Position numbers and translations under genes: made by a program. From contig NZ_RKIJ01000009.1 of NCBI RefSeq assembly GCF_003752595.1, positions 1 through 64,000 of the forward strand: 64,000 nt of DNA, in the 5' to 3' direction. The notes beneath the pieces were generated by a model. That model was not told where the DNA came from. It searched no databases and worked only from the letters and a program-made list of their open reading frames with translations. Below, piece by piece: positions 13,651 to 23,298 of the stretch (positions are counted from its first letter, which is position 1; the number at the start of each line of letters is the position of its first letter). Origin of the DNA: Cellulomonas sp. PhB143. Its GTDB lineage: Bacteria > Actinomycetota > Actinomycetes > Actinomycetales > Cellulomonadaceae.

Positions 13651-15773
13651 GTGGCGCGGACCGTCGCGGACGTCCCGTCCTGGGCGGTCCGGGTCACCGT
13701 GACCTCGCCGGGCACGAGGGCGCCGCGGACCTTGAAGGACTGCGCCGCGGACGCCCCGGGCCGCACGCTCGCGACCGCCTTTTCTCCGAACGGCGTCGAG
13801 AGCACGACGGCCGCCGCCTCGGTGCCGGTGTTCGTCGCCCGCACCGCCACGTACGGCGTCGTCCCGACGCACCGCGCGACGGCCTCCACCGCGAGCTGCG
13901 CGGCGGGCGGCGCCGCCGCGCTCGGGTAGACGTCGACCGCGTCGAGCTCGGTGTACCAGGTGGCCTTCGTCAGCGTGACGGTATTCCAGCCCTGGGCGAG
14001 GTCGACGTCGTGCGCGCGGGTCTGCCAATTGCCCCAGGTGGTGTGCGGGAACGTGACCGTCCCCGCGTCGCGGCCGTTCACCGTCACCGCGTCGCTGGAC
14101 TCCAGCGGATAGCCGCCGCGCTCGGAGCCGTTGGCGAAGCGGAGCGCGAGGGTCGTGGCGCCGGCCTTCGCGGCGTACACCTGCACCGACACGGAGCTGT
14201 CGGCGAAGTCCATGCCGCCGACCTTCGCGCCGGCGGACGCCGACGGGTCGGCGCCGGCCGAGGCGTGGGTGATCGTGCCGTCCTCGAGCTCGTACCGGAC
14301 CGCGTCCGCCGGGACCACGGGCGGGGCCGCCGGGCCGTCTCCGTCCACCGGCCCGTAGACGTCGACCGCGTCGATCTCGGCGTAGTACGTGGCGCGCGTG
14401 AGCGTGACCGTGTTCCACCCGGCCACGAGCTCGACGGGGTGCGCCACGTCCTGCCAGCTCCCCCAGGTCGTGTGGGCGAAGGTCACCGTGCCGGCGTCCC
14501 GCCCGTTCACGGTGACCGTGTCGCTCGCGCTCACGCGCTGCGCACCGGCCGTCGAGCCGTTGTCGTAGCGGATCCCGAGGGTCGCCGGGCCGGCCGCCTC
14601 CGCGTGCACCCGCACCGACACCGCGCTGTCGGGGAAGTCCATGCCGCCCACCTTCGAGCCGCCCGAGGCCTTCGGGTCGGCGACGACGCGGGCGTGGGTC
14701 ACCGCGCCGGCCTCGGCCTCGTAGCGGTCGGAGGCGTCGGACACGGACGGCACGCCGTCCGCGGACCACTCGAGGTCGCTGACGTACATGGCGCGGTAGG
14801 TGAACGTCGGGTCCCAGCCGTGGAAGACGATCGCGTCCCCGCCGCCGGGCGCGGGGACCACGTCCTGCCCGCCCGGGCCGCGGACGTCGTCCTGGAAGCG
14901 GTCGCTGGTCATCAGCTCCGTCGTCGCCTTGGTGTACGGGCCCGTGACCGACGGTGCCGTGGCATACGCCGTCCGGTACGCGCCGCCGTAGAAGTCGTTC
15001 GCCGAGTAGAAGAGGTAGTACGTGCCGTCGTGCCGCACCAGCGTGGGCGCCTCGACGACCTTGCCCTCGGACGGGCGGTCGACGCGCAGCAGCTCCGTGG
15101 GCGGGCCCGTCAGGGTGGTGCCGTCCGCCGACAGCGGCTGGGCGAAGATGATCGCGGCCTTGCCCTCGCAGCAGTTCCCGTCGGCCTTCCACAGCAGGAA
15201 GAGCTGATCCCCCTCGCGGTAAGTGCTCGCGTCGATCGCACCCCCGAGGTCGGCCGTGCCGCCCTCGCCGTTGGGGCAGACCAGCGGCTGGTCGCCGACC
15301 GGCTCGAACGGCCCCGCCGGGTCGTCGGAGAGCGCGACCCCGATGCACTGCCGCGGCGACGTCGCGTCGCGGGCCGTGTAGTACAGGGCGTAGCGGCCGT
15401 CCACCACCGTGACCTCGGGCGCCCAGACGCAGCGGTCGGTGGCGCCGCCCGGCGCGAAGCTGCAGGCCCCGACCCAGTCACCGAGCGTCGGTGCCGCGTC
15501 GGGCTGGACCGTCCACGTGCGCAGGTCCGTCGACGTGCGGTGCTGGACGTTCTGCCCGCCGACGTTCGTCGCATAGGCGTGGTAGACGCCGTCGACCAGC
15601 AGGACGTCCGGGTCCGCGAAGCTCGCGTCGATCACGGGCGCGAGCGCCGGGTCGGTCGGGGCCGCTCCCGCGGGAAGGACCAGCCCGACGGCGGCGAGGA
15701 CCAGCCCCGCGACGGCGGCGACGAGCGCCCTCGCCACGACGACGGACCGGGCGGGCGGGGTGCGGTGGCTCAT
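13623..15773 (-). CDS. Secreted GH43 glycosidase with two CBM6/35-like modules
   Basis: 716 residues. A Sec signal peptide (positive start, hydrophobic core, Ala-x-Ala near residue 38) is followed by a five-bladed GH43 domain to about residue 340. Likely catalytic residues are the Asp in DASFADPDVLL, the Asp in GAIDASTY and the Glu in KVVEAPTL; WAPEV is also typical. Two successive roughly 130-residue modules share KVGGMDF, TVNGRDAGTVTF, HTTWG and WNTVTLT and look like CBM6/CBM35 domains. A C-terminal FN3-like tail of about 75 residues follows. It probably attacks arabinan or xylan side chains outside the cell. No transporter is adjacent, and the 3' end overlaps the peptidase gene. Confidence 0.87.
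13935..14720 (-). repeat. tandem duplication encoding the two CBM modules
   Basis: The DNA encoding the two carbohydrate-binding modules forms two diverged tandem copies (about 13935-14300 and 14355-14720). Matching blocks encode the same residues in order (EAE/ELE...ITHA, KVGGMDF-DS-VSV, TVNGRDAGTVTF-HTTWG-WQ, GWNTVTLT-AT, E-DAVDVY). This is an internal domain duplication, not a mobile repeat. Confidence 0.75.
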
Positions 15774-15865
15774 GGTGTCTCCTCGACGGTGAGGGGGCTG
15801 CGCCCGCGGCGACCGCGGCTGGATGCATCGTCCCGCCCCTGACAGCGCACGTCAACGACGGTTGC

Positions 15866-17074
15866 TCACCCGGCGACGGCGCGCCTGCGGTGGAGCAGCC
15901 ACCATGCCGTGACGAGGTCCTCCGTGCGGCGCACGTCCAGCCCGGTCAGCTCGCGGAACCGGTTGACCCGGTAGCGCACCGTGTTCGGGTGCACGGTCAG
16001 GCGCTCGGCGACCCGCCCGACGCGCTGGTCGTGCTCGAGGTAGAGCCTGGTCGTCTCCTCGACGTCGAGGCCGCTCCGGCCCTCCGCGTCCAGGCGTGCG
16101 AGGAGCCGCGCCTCGAGCCCGGTCGCGACCCGGTCAGCGGCGAGCACGAGCGGCCGCGGCCCGAGGTCCGCGAGGCGTACGACCCCGCTCGTCCCGAACC
16201 GCTCCGCCGTCGCCAGCGCGGTCTCGGCCTCCTCGAACCCGGCGTGCAGGTCCTCCAGGCCCTGGCGCGGTCCGACCGCGACGAGCCTGCCCTCGTCCGC
16301 CACCGGCGCGCGCGCGGCGATGCACCCGAGGCTCGAGCCGAGCTCCGCGAACAGCAGCCGGTCGGCGGGCGTGCGCAGTGCCCGCGCCACGCCCCGCCGC
16401 GCGTCCTCGGCGCCGACGCCGTCGCCCCGCGCGACGACGGCGACGTACCGCGCCGCGGAGTCGAGGCCGAACAGCGGCGCGTCGAGCGCTATCCGCTCGG
16501 CGGTGAAGGAGCCCGTGAGCACGCCACGGGCGAAGGCGGACCGGCGCTCGGCGTCGAGCCGGGCGCCCTCGACCGCGAGGTCGTGGCGGATCTGCGCGAA
16601 GATCGCCGAGGCCTCGTTCGAGAACTCCCACGTGCTGTCGTGCACCGCGAGCAGGAGCCCCGGCGGCAGGTCCACCTCGGCCGCGATGCGGTCCATCAGC
16701 TCGAGCATCTCGCGCGAGCCCAGCTGGTAGGAGACCGCGAGCGCCTCCATGGACATCCCCCGCGAGACCCGCTCGTGCGCGAAGCCGACGAGCGTCTCGC
16801 GCAGCGCGTCGTCGGGCACGCGGTACGACTCGAGCTCGCCGGCCATGATGTCGACGAACCCGTGTGCGGAGTCGCGGATCTCGTCGTCGGTGTAGAGGTC
16901 GTACTCCGGGACGTTCTGTCGGGCCGTGAGGAGGAACCGCTCGCCGAACTCGCCGCGCGCCGCCCGGAGCCTGCGTGCGGTCTCGAGCACGGCGCCGCGC
17001 AGCGGCTCGTCGAGGCTCGCGAGGTCGGGCAGCCGGGTACGCCGGGGCCAGGCCGCGGCGGAGTCGTTCTCCAT
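15866..17074 (-). CDS. PucR family transcriptional regulator
   Basis: 402 residues from the ATG at 17074; upstream reading in frame crosses the divergent MFS start and is not credible. The C-terminus carries the PucR HTH_30 domain (RVAERLTVHPNTVRYRVNRF, with LTGLDVRRTEDLVTAWWLL after it). The middle is the degenerate GGDEF-like region usual in CdaR/PucR proteins, and the N-terminus is a helical RsbT/CdaR-like domain. Such regulators activate catabolic operons in response to a metabolite. It is divergent from, and probably controls, the ten-gene operon starting at 17241. Confidence 0.88.
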   Translation of the reverse strand: MENDSAAAWPRRTRLPDLASLDEPLRGAVLETARRLRAARGEFGERFLLTARQNVPEYDLYTDDEIRDSAHGFVDIMAGELESYRVPDDALRETLVGFAHERVSRGMSMEALAVSYQLGSREMLELMDRIAAEVDLPPGLLLAVHDSTWEFSNEASAIFAQIRHDLAVEGARLDAERRSAFARGVLTGSFTAERIALDAPLFGLDSAARYVAVVARGDGVGAEDARRGVARALRTPADRLLFAELGSSLGCIAARAPVADEGRLVAVGPRQGLEDLHAGFEEAETALATAERFGTSGVVRLADLGPRPLVLAADRVATGLEARLLARLDAEGRSGLDVEETTRLYLEHDQRVGRVAERLTVHPNTVRYRVNRFRELTGLDVRRTEDLVTAWWLLHRRRAVAG

Positions 17075-17095
17075 GACGCGAGGATAGGCGTGTTC

Positions 17096-17111
17096 TTGTT
17101 CTGGAGGACAA
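17096..17111. promoter_or_regulatory. candidate PucR operator half-site pair
   Basis: TTGTTC (17096-17101), 4 nt, then GGACAA (17106-17111) form an imperfect palindrome (5 of 6 positions pair). It lies in the 166-bp region between the divergent PucR and MFS genes, about 20 bp upstream of the regulator start. The assignment to PucR is a guess from position. Confidence 0.3.
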
Positions 17112-17240
17112 GGACCATCGTCCCGCGTTGGTCGGACGGCCATGGTGCCGCGGCCTCGGCCCGGACACACTTGGTCCGCAGCGCGGGCGCCGTTGTCCGC
17201 GGCACCAAACGTTTCTTCAACGACGAAGGGATGCCACCCC

Positions 17241-18710
17241 ATGGCACGCACCAGCGCGGAGCCGGACGTCCAGGTCTCGCGGCACACCCGCGCAGGCTGG
17301 ATCCTCACCCTCCTGTTCGTGGGCAACCTGCTCAACTTCTACGACCGCCAGCTGCCGTCGATCGTGCTCGAGCAGATCAAGGCCGAGTACGCCCTGGACG
17401 ACGCGCAGGTGGGCCTGCTCGCCTCGGCGTTCGTCGTCGTCGGCGCGATCGCGGGCATCCCGCTGGGCATGCTCGCCGACCGGTACGCCCGCAAGTGGGT
17501 CGCCGGGATCGGCCTGCTGGTGTGGAGCGCGTTCACCGCGCTCGGCGGCGTCAAGGGGCTCGGCTTCGGCGCGTTCTTCTGGACACGCGTGGGCGTCGGC
17601 GTCGGCGAAGCCAGCTACGGGCCCGCGACCGGCTCGCTCATCTCGGACCTGTACCCCTCCGACCGCCGCTCGCGCGCCAACGCGATCTTCAACATGGGGT
17701 TCCCCGTCGGCCTCCTGCTCTCGTTCCTCACGGTCGGCGGCATCGCCGAGGCCTTCGACTCCTGGCGCGCGCCGTTCCTGGTCGCCGCCGTCCCGGGTCT
17801 GGTCGTCGCGATCCTCATCCTGCTCATCAAGGAGCCCGCGCGCGGCCAGGCCGACCGCGACGAGGCCGCGCGGGCGGAGGCCGAGCGCCTCGCCGCCCCC
17901 GGCGCCGGCGCGTCGCTCCCGATCGGCTCCGCCGCCGCCACCGTCGGCCCGGACCTGACGGGCGACGCAGACGCCGTCGGGCCCGCACCCATCCCGCCAT
18001 CACCGGCCGCGCACCGCCGCGCCCTGGCGACGGTGCTGCGCATCAAGTCGATGTACGGGCTGATCATCGGCTTTGCCGGGTACAACTTCGCCGCCTACGC
18101 CGTCGGCACGTTCCTGACGCCGGTGCTCCAGCGCTACTACGGGCTCGACCTCGTCCCGGCCGCGCTGACCAGCGGCGTGGTCATCGGCGTCACCGGCCTG
18201 ATCGGCCTGCTGCTCGGCGGGCGCGTCCTGGACCGCGCCGCCCGGCGCTCCGCCTCGCGCCGCGTGCTCACCGCCGCGGTCTTCCTGGTCGCCGCCGCGG
18301 TCTTCTCCGTGATCGGGCTCGCCGCCGGGCAGGACTCGCTCTGGCAGCTCGTGCTGTTCCTCGGCCTCGGCTACCTGTTCGGCATCATCTACCTCGCCGC
18401 GTACGTCCCGGCGGTCACCGACGTCGTCGCGCCCCGGTCCCGCTCGACCGCGATCGGCGTCGTCTACGCCATCGCCCTGCTGCTCGGCGGCGCCGGCGGC
18501 CCCCTGGTCACCGGCGCGGTCTCCGACTCCATCAACGCGTCCCGCGCCACGGACCTCGCCTCCGACGTGGCCGCGGCGCAGGGCCTGCAGGCCGCCATGA
18601 TGATCGTGGTCCCGATCGGTTTCGCCGTCGCGGCACTCGGCACGTTCCTCGTCGCCCGCTTCGCCGACGCCGACCGGGCCCGCATGCTCGCCGAGGAGGT
18701 GTCCGCATGA
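17241..18710 (+). CDS. MFS transporter
   Basis: 489 residues from the ATG at 17241, which follows GAAGGG about ten bases upstream. About 12 hydrophobic spans are visible in two halves separated by a Pro/Ala-rich cytoplasmic loop (about residues 200-255). The MFS signature between TM2 and TM3 is recognisable as GMLADRYARKWVAG, and the first helix carries LLFVGNLLNFYDRQLPSI, typical of the spinster/anion-cation symporter type. It is the first gene of the PucR-linked operon and probably imports the operon's substrate. Its stop codon overlaps the monooxygenase start (ATGA). Confidence 0.88.
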   Translation: MARTSAEPDVQVSRHTRAGWILTLLFVGNLLNFYDRQLPSIVLEQIKAEYALDDAQVGLLASAFVVVGAIAGIPLGMLADRYARKWVAGIGLLVWSAFTALGGVKGLGFGAFFWTRVGVGVGEASYGPATGSLISDLYPSDRRSRANAIFNMGFPVGLLLSFLTVGGIAEAFDSWRAPFLVAAVPGLVVAILILLIKEPARGQADRDEAARAEAERLAAPGAGASLPIGSAAATVGPDLTGDADAVGPAPIPPSPAAHRRALATVLRIKSMYGLIIGFAGYNFAAYAVGTFLTPVLQRYYGLDLVPAALTSGVVIGVTGLIGLLLGGRVLDRAARRSASRRVLTAAVFLVAAAVFSVIGLAAGQDSLWQLVLFLGLGYLFGIIYLAAYVPAVTDVVAPRSRSTAIGVVYAIALLLGGAGGPLVTGAVSDSINASRATDLASDVAAAQGLQAAMMIVVPIGFAVAALGTFLVARFADADRARMLAEEVSA

Positions 18711-20203
18711 CGGAGGGGACGGGCCCGGACGAGACCGTCCGGCACAGCAAGGTCGTGATCATCGGCGCCGGCTTCTCCGGCATCGCGCTGGGGCACGCGC
18801 TGCTCGGGTCGCGCTTCACCGACTTCACGCTCCTCGAGCGGGCCGACGACGTCGGCGGGGTCTGGAAGGCGAACACCTACCCCGGGTGCACGTGCGACGT
18901 CCCGTCGAACCTGTACTCGCTGTCCTTCGCGCCGAACCCGGACTGGACCTCGACCTACTCGACGCAGCCCGAGATCCAGCGCTACCTCGCCGGCTGCCTC
19001 GACCGCTTCGGGCTGCGCCCGCACCTGCGCACCGGGGTCGACGTCACCGCCGCGGCGTGGGACGAGGCCGCGCAGCTGTGGCGGCTGACCACCAGCGAGG
19101 GTCCGTGGACCGCCCAGGTGCTGGTCAGCGCCGTCGGGCCCCTCACTGAGCCGAAGCTGCCGGACGTGCCGGGGATCGAACGGTTCCGGGGCACGATCAT
19201 GCACTCGGCGCGCTGGGACGCGAGCCACGACCTGACGGGCGAGCGGGTCGCCTCGATCGGGACGGGCGCGTCCGCGATCCAGTACGTGCCGCGCATCGTC
19301 GACCAGGTCGGCGAGCTCCTCGTCTTCCAGCGCAGCGCGCCGTGGATCATGCCGCACGACAAGCGCCCGACGACGCCCGAAGAGCGCGAGCGCTACCGCA
19401 CCAACCCGCGCGCCCAGAAGATCGACCGGGCCAAGGTGTACGTGAGCAAGGAGCTGCTGGTTGCCGGCTTCGCGAAGCAGCCGAAGATCATGAAGGTGCT
19501 CTCGAGACTCTCCACGAAGCACATGGAGAGCCAGGTCGCCGACCCGACGCTGCGCGAGGCACTGACGCCCGACTTCACGCTCGGGTGCAAGCGCATCGTC
19601 CCGTCGAACGAGTGGTACCCGGCGCTGCAGAAGCCGAACGTCACGCTCGTGCCCGAGGCGCTCAGCGAGATCCGCGAGCGCTCGGTCGTCGGGTCCGACG
19701 GGGTGGAGCGCGAGGTCGACACGATCATCTTCGCGACCGGGTTCCACGTCGCGGACATCCCCTTCGCGGACCGCGTCCGGGGCCGCTCCGGCGAGCTCAT
19801 GATGGAGCGCTGGAAGGGCTCGCCGCGCGCCTACCTCGGCACGTCGGTGCCCGGGTTCCCGAACTTCTTCATGTTCCTCGGCCCGAATACCGGCCTCGGG
19901 CACAGCTCGATGGTCTTCATGATCGAGTCGCAGGTGGAGCACGTGAAGAACGCGATCCGTGCCCTCGACACCTCCGGCGCGTCGGCGATCGAGGTGGACC
20001 AGCGGGTGCACGACGACTACAACGCGACGATCGACAAGAAGATGGCCACCACCGTCTGGGAGCTGGGCGGCTGCACGACCTTCTACCAGGACGCCAACGG
20101 CCGCAACGCCTCGATCTACCCGGACTGGACGTTCAGGTTCCGGCGGGACGCCAAGAGGTGGCGCCCCGAGGCCTACCGGCTCACGACAGGAGCGGACGCA
20201 TGA
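18707..20203 (+). CDS. Flavin-containing Baeyer-Villiger-type monooxygenase
   Basis: 498 residues. An N-terminal FAD Rossmann motif GAGFSG (20-25) is followed by ERADDVGGVWKANTYPG. The Baeyer-Villiger fingerprint FxGxxxHxxxW is intact (FRGTIMHSARW, about 160-170). A second nucleotide site GTGASA binds NADPH, and IIFATGFHV is the late ATG motif. Such enzymes insert oxygen next to a carbonyl, turning ketones into esters or cyclic ketones into lactones. It overlaps both neighbours by 4 nt (ATGA at each end), so it is strictly coupled with the MFS and alcohol dehydrogenase genes. The natural ketone is unknown. Confidence 0.9.
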   Translation: MTEGTGPDETVRHSKVVIIGAGFSGIALGHALLGSRFTDFTLLERADDVGGVWKANTYPGCTCDVPSNLYSLSFAPNPDWTSTYSTQPEIQRYLAGCLDRFGLRPHLRTGVDVTAAAWDEAAQLWRLTTSEGPWTAQVLVSAVGPLTEPKLPDVPGIERFRGTIMHSARWDASHDLTGERVASIGTGASAIQYVPRIVDQVGELLVFQRSAPWIMPHDKRPTTPEERERYRTNPRAQKIDRAKVYVSKELLVAGFAKQPKIMKVLSRLSTKHMESQVADPTLREALTPDFTLGCKRIVPSNEWYPALQKPNVTLVPEALSEIRERSVVGSDGVEREVDTIIFATGFHVADIPFADRVRGRSGELMMERWKGSPRAYLGTSVPGFPNFFMFLGPNTGLGHSSMVFMIESQVEHVKNAIRALDTSGASAIEVDQRVHDDYNATIDKKMATTVWELGGCTTFYQDANGRNASIYPDWTFRFRRDAKRWRPEAYRLTTGADA

Positions 20204-21385
20204 GGGCGGTCACCGTCACGAAGGGCGAGCTCGAGCTCGTCGAGCTCCCGGACCCGGTGCCCGGCCCCGGGCAGCTGCTGCTGGACGTGCACCGCTGCGG
20301 CATCTGCGGCTCGGACCTGCACGCCCGCCGGCACGCGGACGAGCTCGCCGAGGTGCTCGAGCACTGCGGCTACGACCGCTACATGCGCTCCGAGCAGTCC
20401 GTCGTCATGGGCCACGAGATCTACGGCACCGTCGCGGACGTCGGCCCGTGGGGCACCGGATCGATCGCGGTGGGCACCCCCGTCGTCGCCGTCCCGATGG
20501 TCCGGCGCGGGCGGAAGGTCGACGGGATCGGCCTGTCGGCGGACGCGCCCGGCGGCTATGCCGAGCAGGTCGTCGTGCAGGAGTCGTTCACCCTGCCCGT
20601 GCCGAACGGGCTCGCCGCGGACACCGCCGCCGTCACCGAGCCGATGGCGGTCGCGTGGCACGCCGTCGCGCGCGGGGAGGTGAAGAAGAAGGACGTCGCG
20701 CTGGTCCTCGGCTGCGGGCCGGTCGGGCTCGCCGTGATCGCCGTCCTCAAGGCCCGGGGCGTCGGCACGATCGTCGCGACCGACTACTCCGCGGGCCGCC
20801 GCGCCCTCGCCGGGCGGTGCGGGGCCGACGTCGTCCTCGACCCCGCCGTCGACTCGCCGTGGGAGTCCCTCGCCGCGGGCGGGCACGGGTACGTCCAGGG
20901 CATGCCCGACGAGGTCAATGCCGGCTTCGACGCCATGGACGGGTTCGCGAAGCTGCCCGTGCCGTGGGCGACCGTCTGGCGCGGGCTGGACGCCGTTGGC
21001 GCGACCGCGGCGAAGCGCCCCGTCGTCTTCGAGTGCGTCGGGGTGCCGGGGATGATCGACGACGTGCTCGAGCACGCCCCGTTGCACACCCGCGTCGTCG
21101 TCGTCGGCGTCTGCATGGGCGCGGACCGGATCCGTCCGTCCCTCGCGGTGAACAAGGAGCTCGACCTGCGGTTCGTCGTCGGCTACACGCCCCTGGAGTT
21201 CCGCGACACGCTGCACGCGCTGGCGGACGGGAAGCTCGACGCATCGCCGCTGGTGACCGGGCGGGTCGGGCTGGCGGGGGTCGCAGGCGCGTTCGACACG
21301 CTCGCCGACCCGGAGGCGCACGCGAAGATCCTCATCGACCCGTCGATCCCCTCGGCCGACGTGCTGGCGGTCGGAGGCGGGCGTG
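20200..21385 (+). CDS. Zinc-type alcohol dehydrogenase lacking its stop codon (3' end undefined)
   Basis: An MDR-family dehydrogenase of about 390 residues. Catalytic zinc ligands are Cys in CGICGSD and the HE pair in VMGHEIYG; VLGCGPVGLA is the NAD(P) Rossmann loop. The four-Cys structural-zinc lobe of classical ADH is absent. The ATG overlaps the monooxygenase stop. The oddity is at the 3' end: after the last family-like residues (AKILIDPSIP) no stop codon occurs in this frame. It stays open through the next gene and joins the SDR frame, ending only at 23298 (1032 residues in all). No stop exists in any frame in the last 80 bp before 21383, so a one-base indel there would not restore an end. 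The end given is approximate. Confidence 0.8.
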
Positions 21386-22513
21386 CGCATCACCGGAGCG
21401 GTCCTCGAGACCTCGGACGCCGAGCCGCCCTTCGCCGCCTCGCGCCCGTTCACGGTCGCCGGGCTCGAGCTCGACGACCCGGGCGAGGGCGAGCTGCTGG
21501 TCCGCATCGAGGCGGCGGGGGTGTGCCACTCCGACCTGTCCGTCGTCGACGGCAGCAGGCGGCGGCCCCTGCCGATGCTCCTCGGGCACGAGGCGGCGGG
21601 GACCGTCGAGCGCGCCGGCCCGGGCGTCACGGACGTCCGGGCGGGCACGCGCGTGGTCCTGACCTTCCTGCCGCGCTGCGGGCGGTGCGCGGCCTGCGCG
21701 ACCGACGGCCGCCTCCCGTGCACCGTCGGCAGCGCCGCGAACGCCGCCGGGACGCTGGTCGGCGGGGGCACGCGGTTGCACCGCCCGGCGGCGGGCGGCC
21801 GCACGGAACCGGTGGCGCACCACCTCGGGGTCAGCGCCTTCGCGACGCACGCCGTCGTCAGCCGCACCTCCGTGGTCCCCGTACCCGACGACGTCCCGCC
21901 CGACGTCGCCGCGCTGCTCGGCTGCGCGGTGCTCACCGGCGGGGGCGCGGTCGTCAACGCCGCCCGGCCGCGGCCCGGGGAGACCGTGGCCGTCGTCGGG
22001 CTCGGGGGCGTCGGCATGGCGGCGCTGCTCGTCGCGCTGGCGCTGGGCCACGAGGTCGTGGGCGTCGACCCGGTGCCGGCCAAGCTGGCGGCCGCGCGCG
22101 AGCTCGGCGCGGTCGCGGCGCACACCCCCGACGAGGCGCTCGCGGTCGGCGTCCGCGCGCCGGTGCTGGTCGAGGCCGCCGGCTCTGCCCGCGCGTTCGA
22201 GACGGCCTACGCGCTCACCGCGCCCGGCGGCACGACCGTCACGGTCGGGCTGCCGGCGCCGGATGCCCGTGCGACCATCGCCCCCGTGACCCTCACCGCC
22301 GAGGCGCGCACCGTCGTCGGCAGCTACCTCGGCTCGGCCGTGCCGGAGCGCGACGTGCCCCGGTACGTCGAGCTGTGGCGGGCGGGCCGCCTGCCGCTCG
22401 AACGGCTCGTCTCCGGCCACGTCGGGCTCGACCGCATCGACCTCGCCATGGACCGGCTCGCCGCCGGCGACCACCTCCGTCAGATCGTCCATCCCGAAGG
22501 GAACCCCGCATGA
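21383..22513 (+). CDS. Zinc-dependent alcohol dehydrogenase
   Basis: 376 residues with GTG start; GGAGG lies six bases upstream. Catalytic zinc ligands are in AGVCHSDLS and LLGHEAAG. The structural-zinc cysteines are all present (CGRCAACATDGRLPC), unlike the preceding dehydrogenase. VVGLGGVGMAALL is the coenzyme-binding loop, and the class resembles long-chain/class III ADHs. It probably oxidises an alcohol of the same pathway to aldehyde or ketone. Its TGA overlaps the SDR start (ATGA). Confidence 0.9.
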   Translation: MRITGAVLETSDAEPPFAASRPFTVAGLELDDPGEGELLVRIEAAGVCHSDLSVVDGSRRRPLPMLLGHEAAGTVERAGPGVTDVRAGTRVVLTFLPRCGRCAACATDGRLPCTVGSAANAAGTLVGGGTRLHRPAAGGRTEPVAHHLGVSAFATHAVVSRTSVVPVPDDVPPDVAALLGCAVLTGGGAVVNAARPRPGETVAVVGLGGVGMAALLVALALGHEVVGVDPVPAKLAAARELGAVAAHTPDEALAVGVRAPVLVEAAGSARAFETAYALTAPGGTTVTVGLPAPDARATIAPVTLTAEARTVVGSYLGSAVPERDVPRYVELWRAGRLPLERLVSGHVGLDRIDLAMDRLAAGDHLRQIVHPEGNPA

Positions 22514-23298
22514 CCGACTCCCCCGCCCCCGCCGGCAGCCCGGCCCGCACGGGTCGAACAGCGATCGTCAGCGGCGCCGCCCGCGGCATCGGCGCCGCGA
22601 CCGCGCGCCGCCTCGCCGCCGACGGCCACGCCGTCGCCGTGCTCGACCTCGACGCCGCGCACTGCGCCGAGACCGTCGCCGCGATCGAGGCGGACGGCGG
22701 GCGCGCGCTCGCGGTCGGCGCCGACGTCGCGGACGCGTCCGCGGTGGACGCCGCGGTCGCGACCGTCGTCGAGCGCCTGGGCGCCCCGACGATCCTCGTG
22801 AACAACGCCGGGATCCTGCGCGACAACCTCATCTTCAAGATGACCGAGGGTGACTGGGACGCCGTCCTGGGCGTGCACCTGCGCGGCGCGTTCCTCATGA
22901 CGCGTGCCGTGCAGAAGCACCAGGTCGAGGCCGGGTGGGGGCGGATCGTCAACCTCTCGAGCACCTCGGCGCTCGGCAACCGCGGGCAGGCGAACTACTC
23001 GGCGGCGAAGGCCGGCATGCAGGGGTTCACCAAGACCCTGGCGATCGAGCTGGGCCGGTTCGGCGTGACGGCCAACGCGATCGCGCCTGGGTTCATCGCG
23101 ACGGACATGCTGCGCGAGACGGCCGAGCGCATGCACCTGACCTTCGAGGAGTTCCTCGAGGGCGCGGCGAAGGAGATCCCGGTCGGGCGCGTGGGGCAGC
23201 CCGAGGACGTCGCCGCCGCGGCGTCGTTCTTCTGCTCCGAGGCGGCGTCGTTCGTCTCCGGCCAGGTGCTCTACGTGGCGGGAGGCCCGAAGGCATGA
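22510..23298 (+). CDS. SDR family oxidoreductase (FabG-like)
   Basis: 262 residues. Classical short-chain dehydrogenase with the cofactor motif SGAARGIGAA (about residues 21-30), NNAG (ILVNNAGIL), catalytic Ser in NLSSTSALG and the YxxxK pair in NYSAAKAGM. The closing GQVLYVAGGPKA is FabG/3-hydroxyacyl-CoA dehydrogenase-like. In this operon a 3-hydroxyacyl-CoA or secondary alcohol oxidation is likely. It starts on an ATGA overlap and ends on another. Because the upstream alcohol dehydrogenase lacks a stop, its frame runs directly into this gene. Confidence 0.9.
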   Translation: MTDSPAPAGSPARTGRTAIVSGAARGIGAATARRLAADGHAVAVLDLDAAHCAETVAAIEADGGRALAVGADVADASAVDAAVATVVERLGAPTILVNNAGILRDNLIFKMTEGDWDAVLGVHLRGAFLMTRAVQKHQVEAGWGRIVNLSSTSALGNRGQANYSAAKAGMQGFTKTLAIELGRFGVTANAIAPGFIATDMLRETAERMHLTFEEFLEGAAKEIPVGRVGQPEDVAAAASFFCSEAASFVSGQVLYVAGGPKA

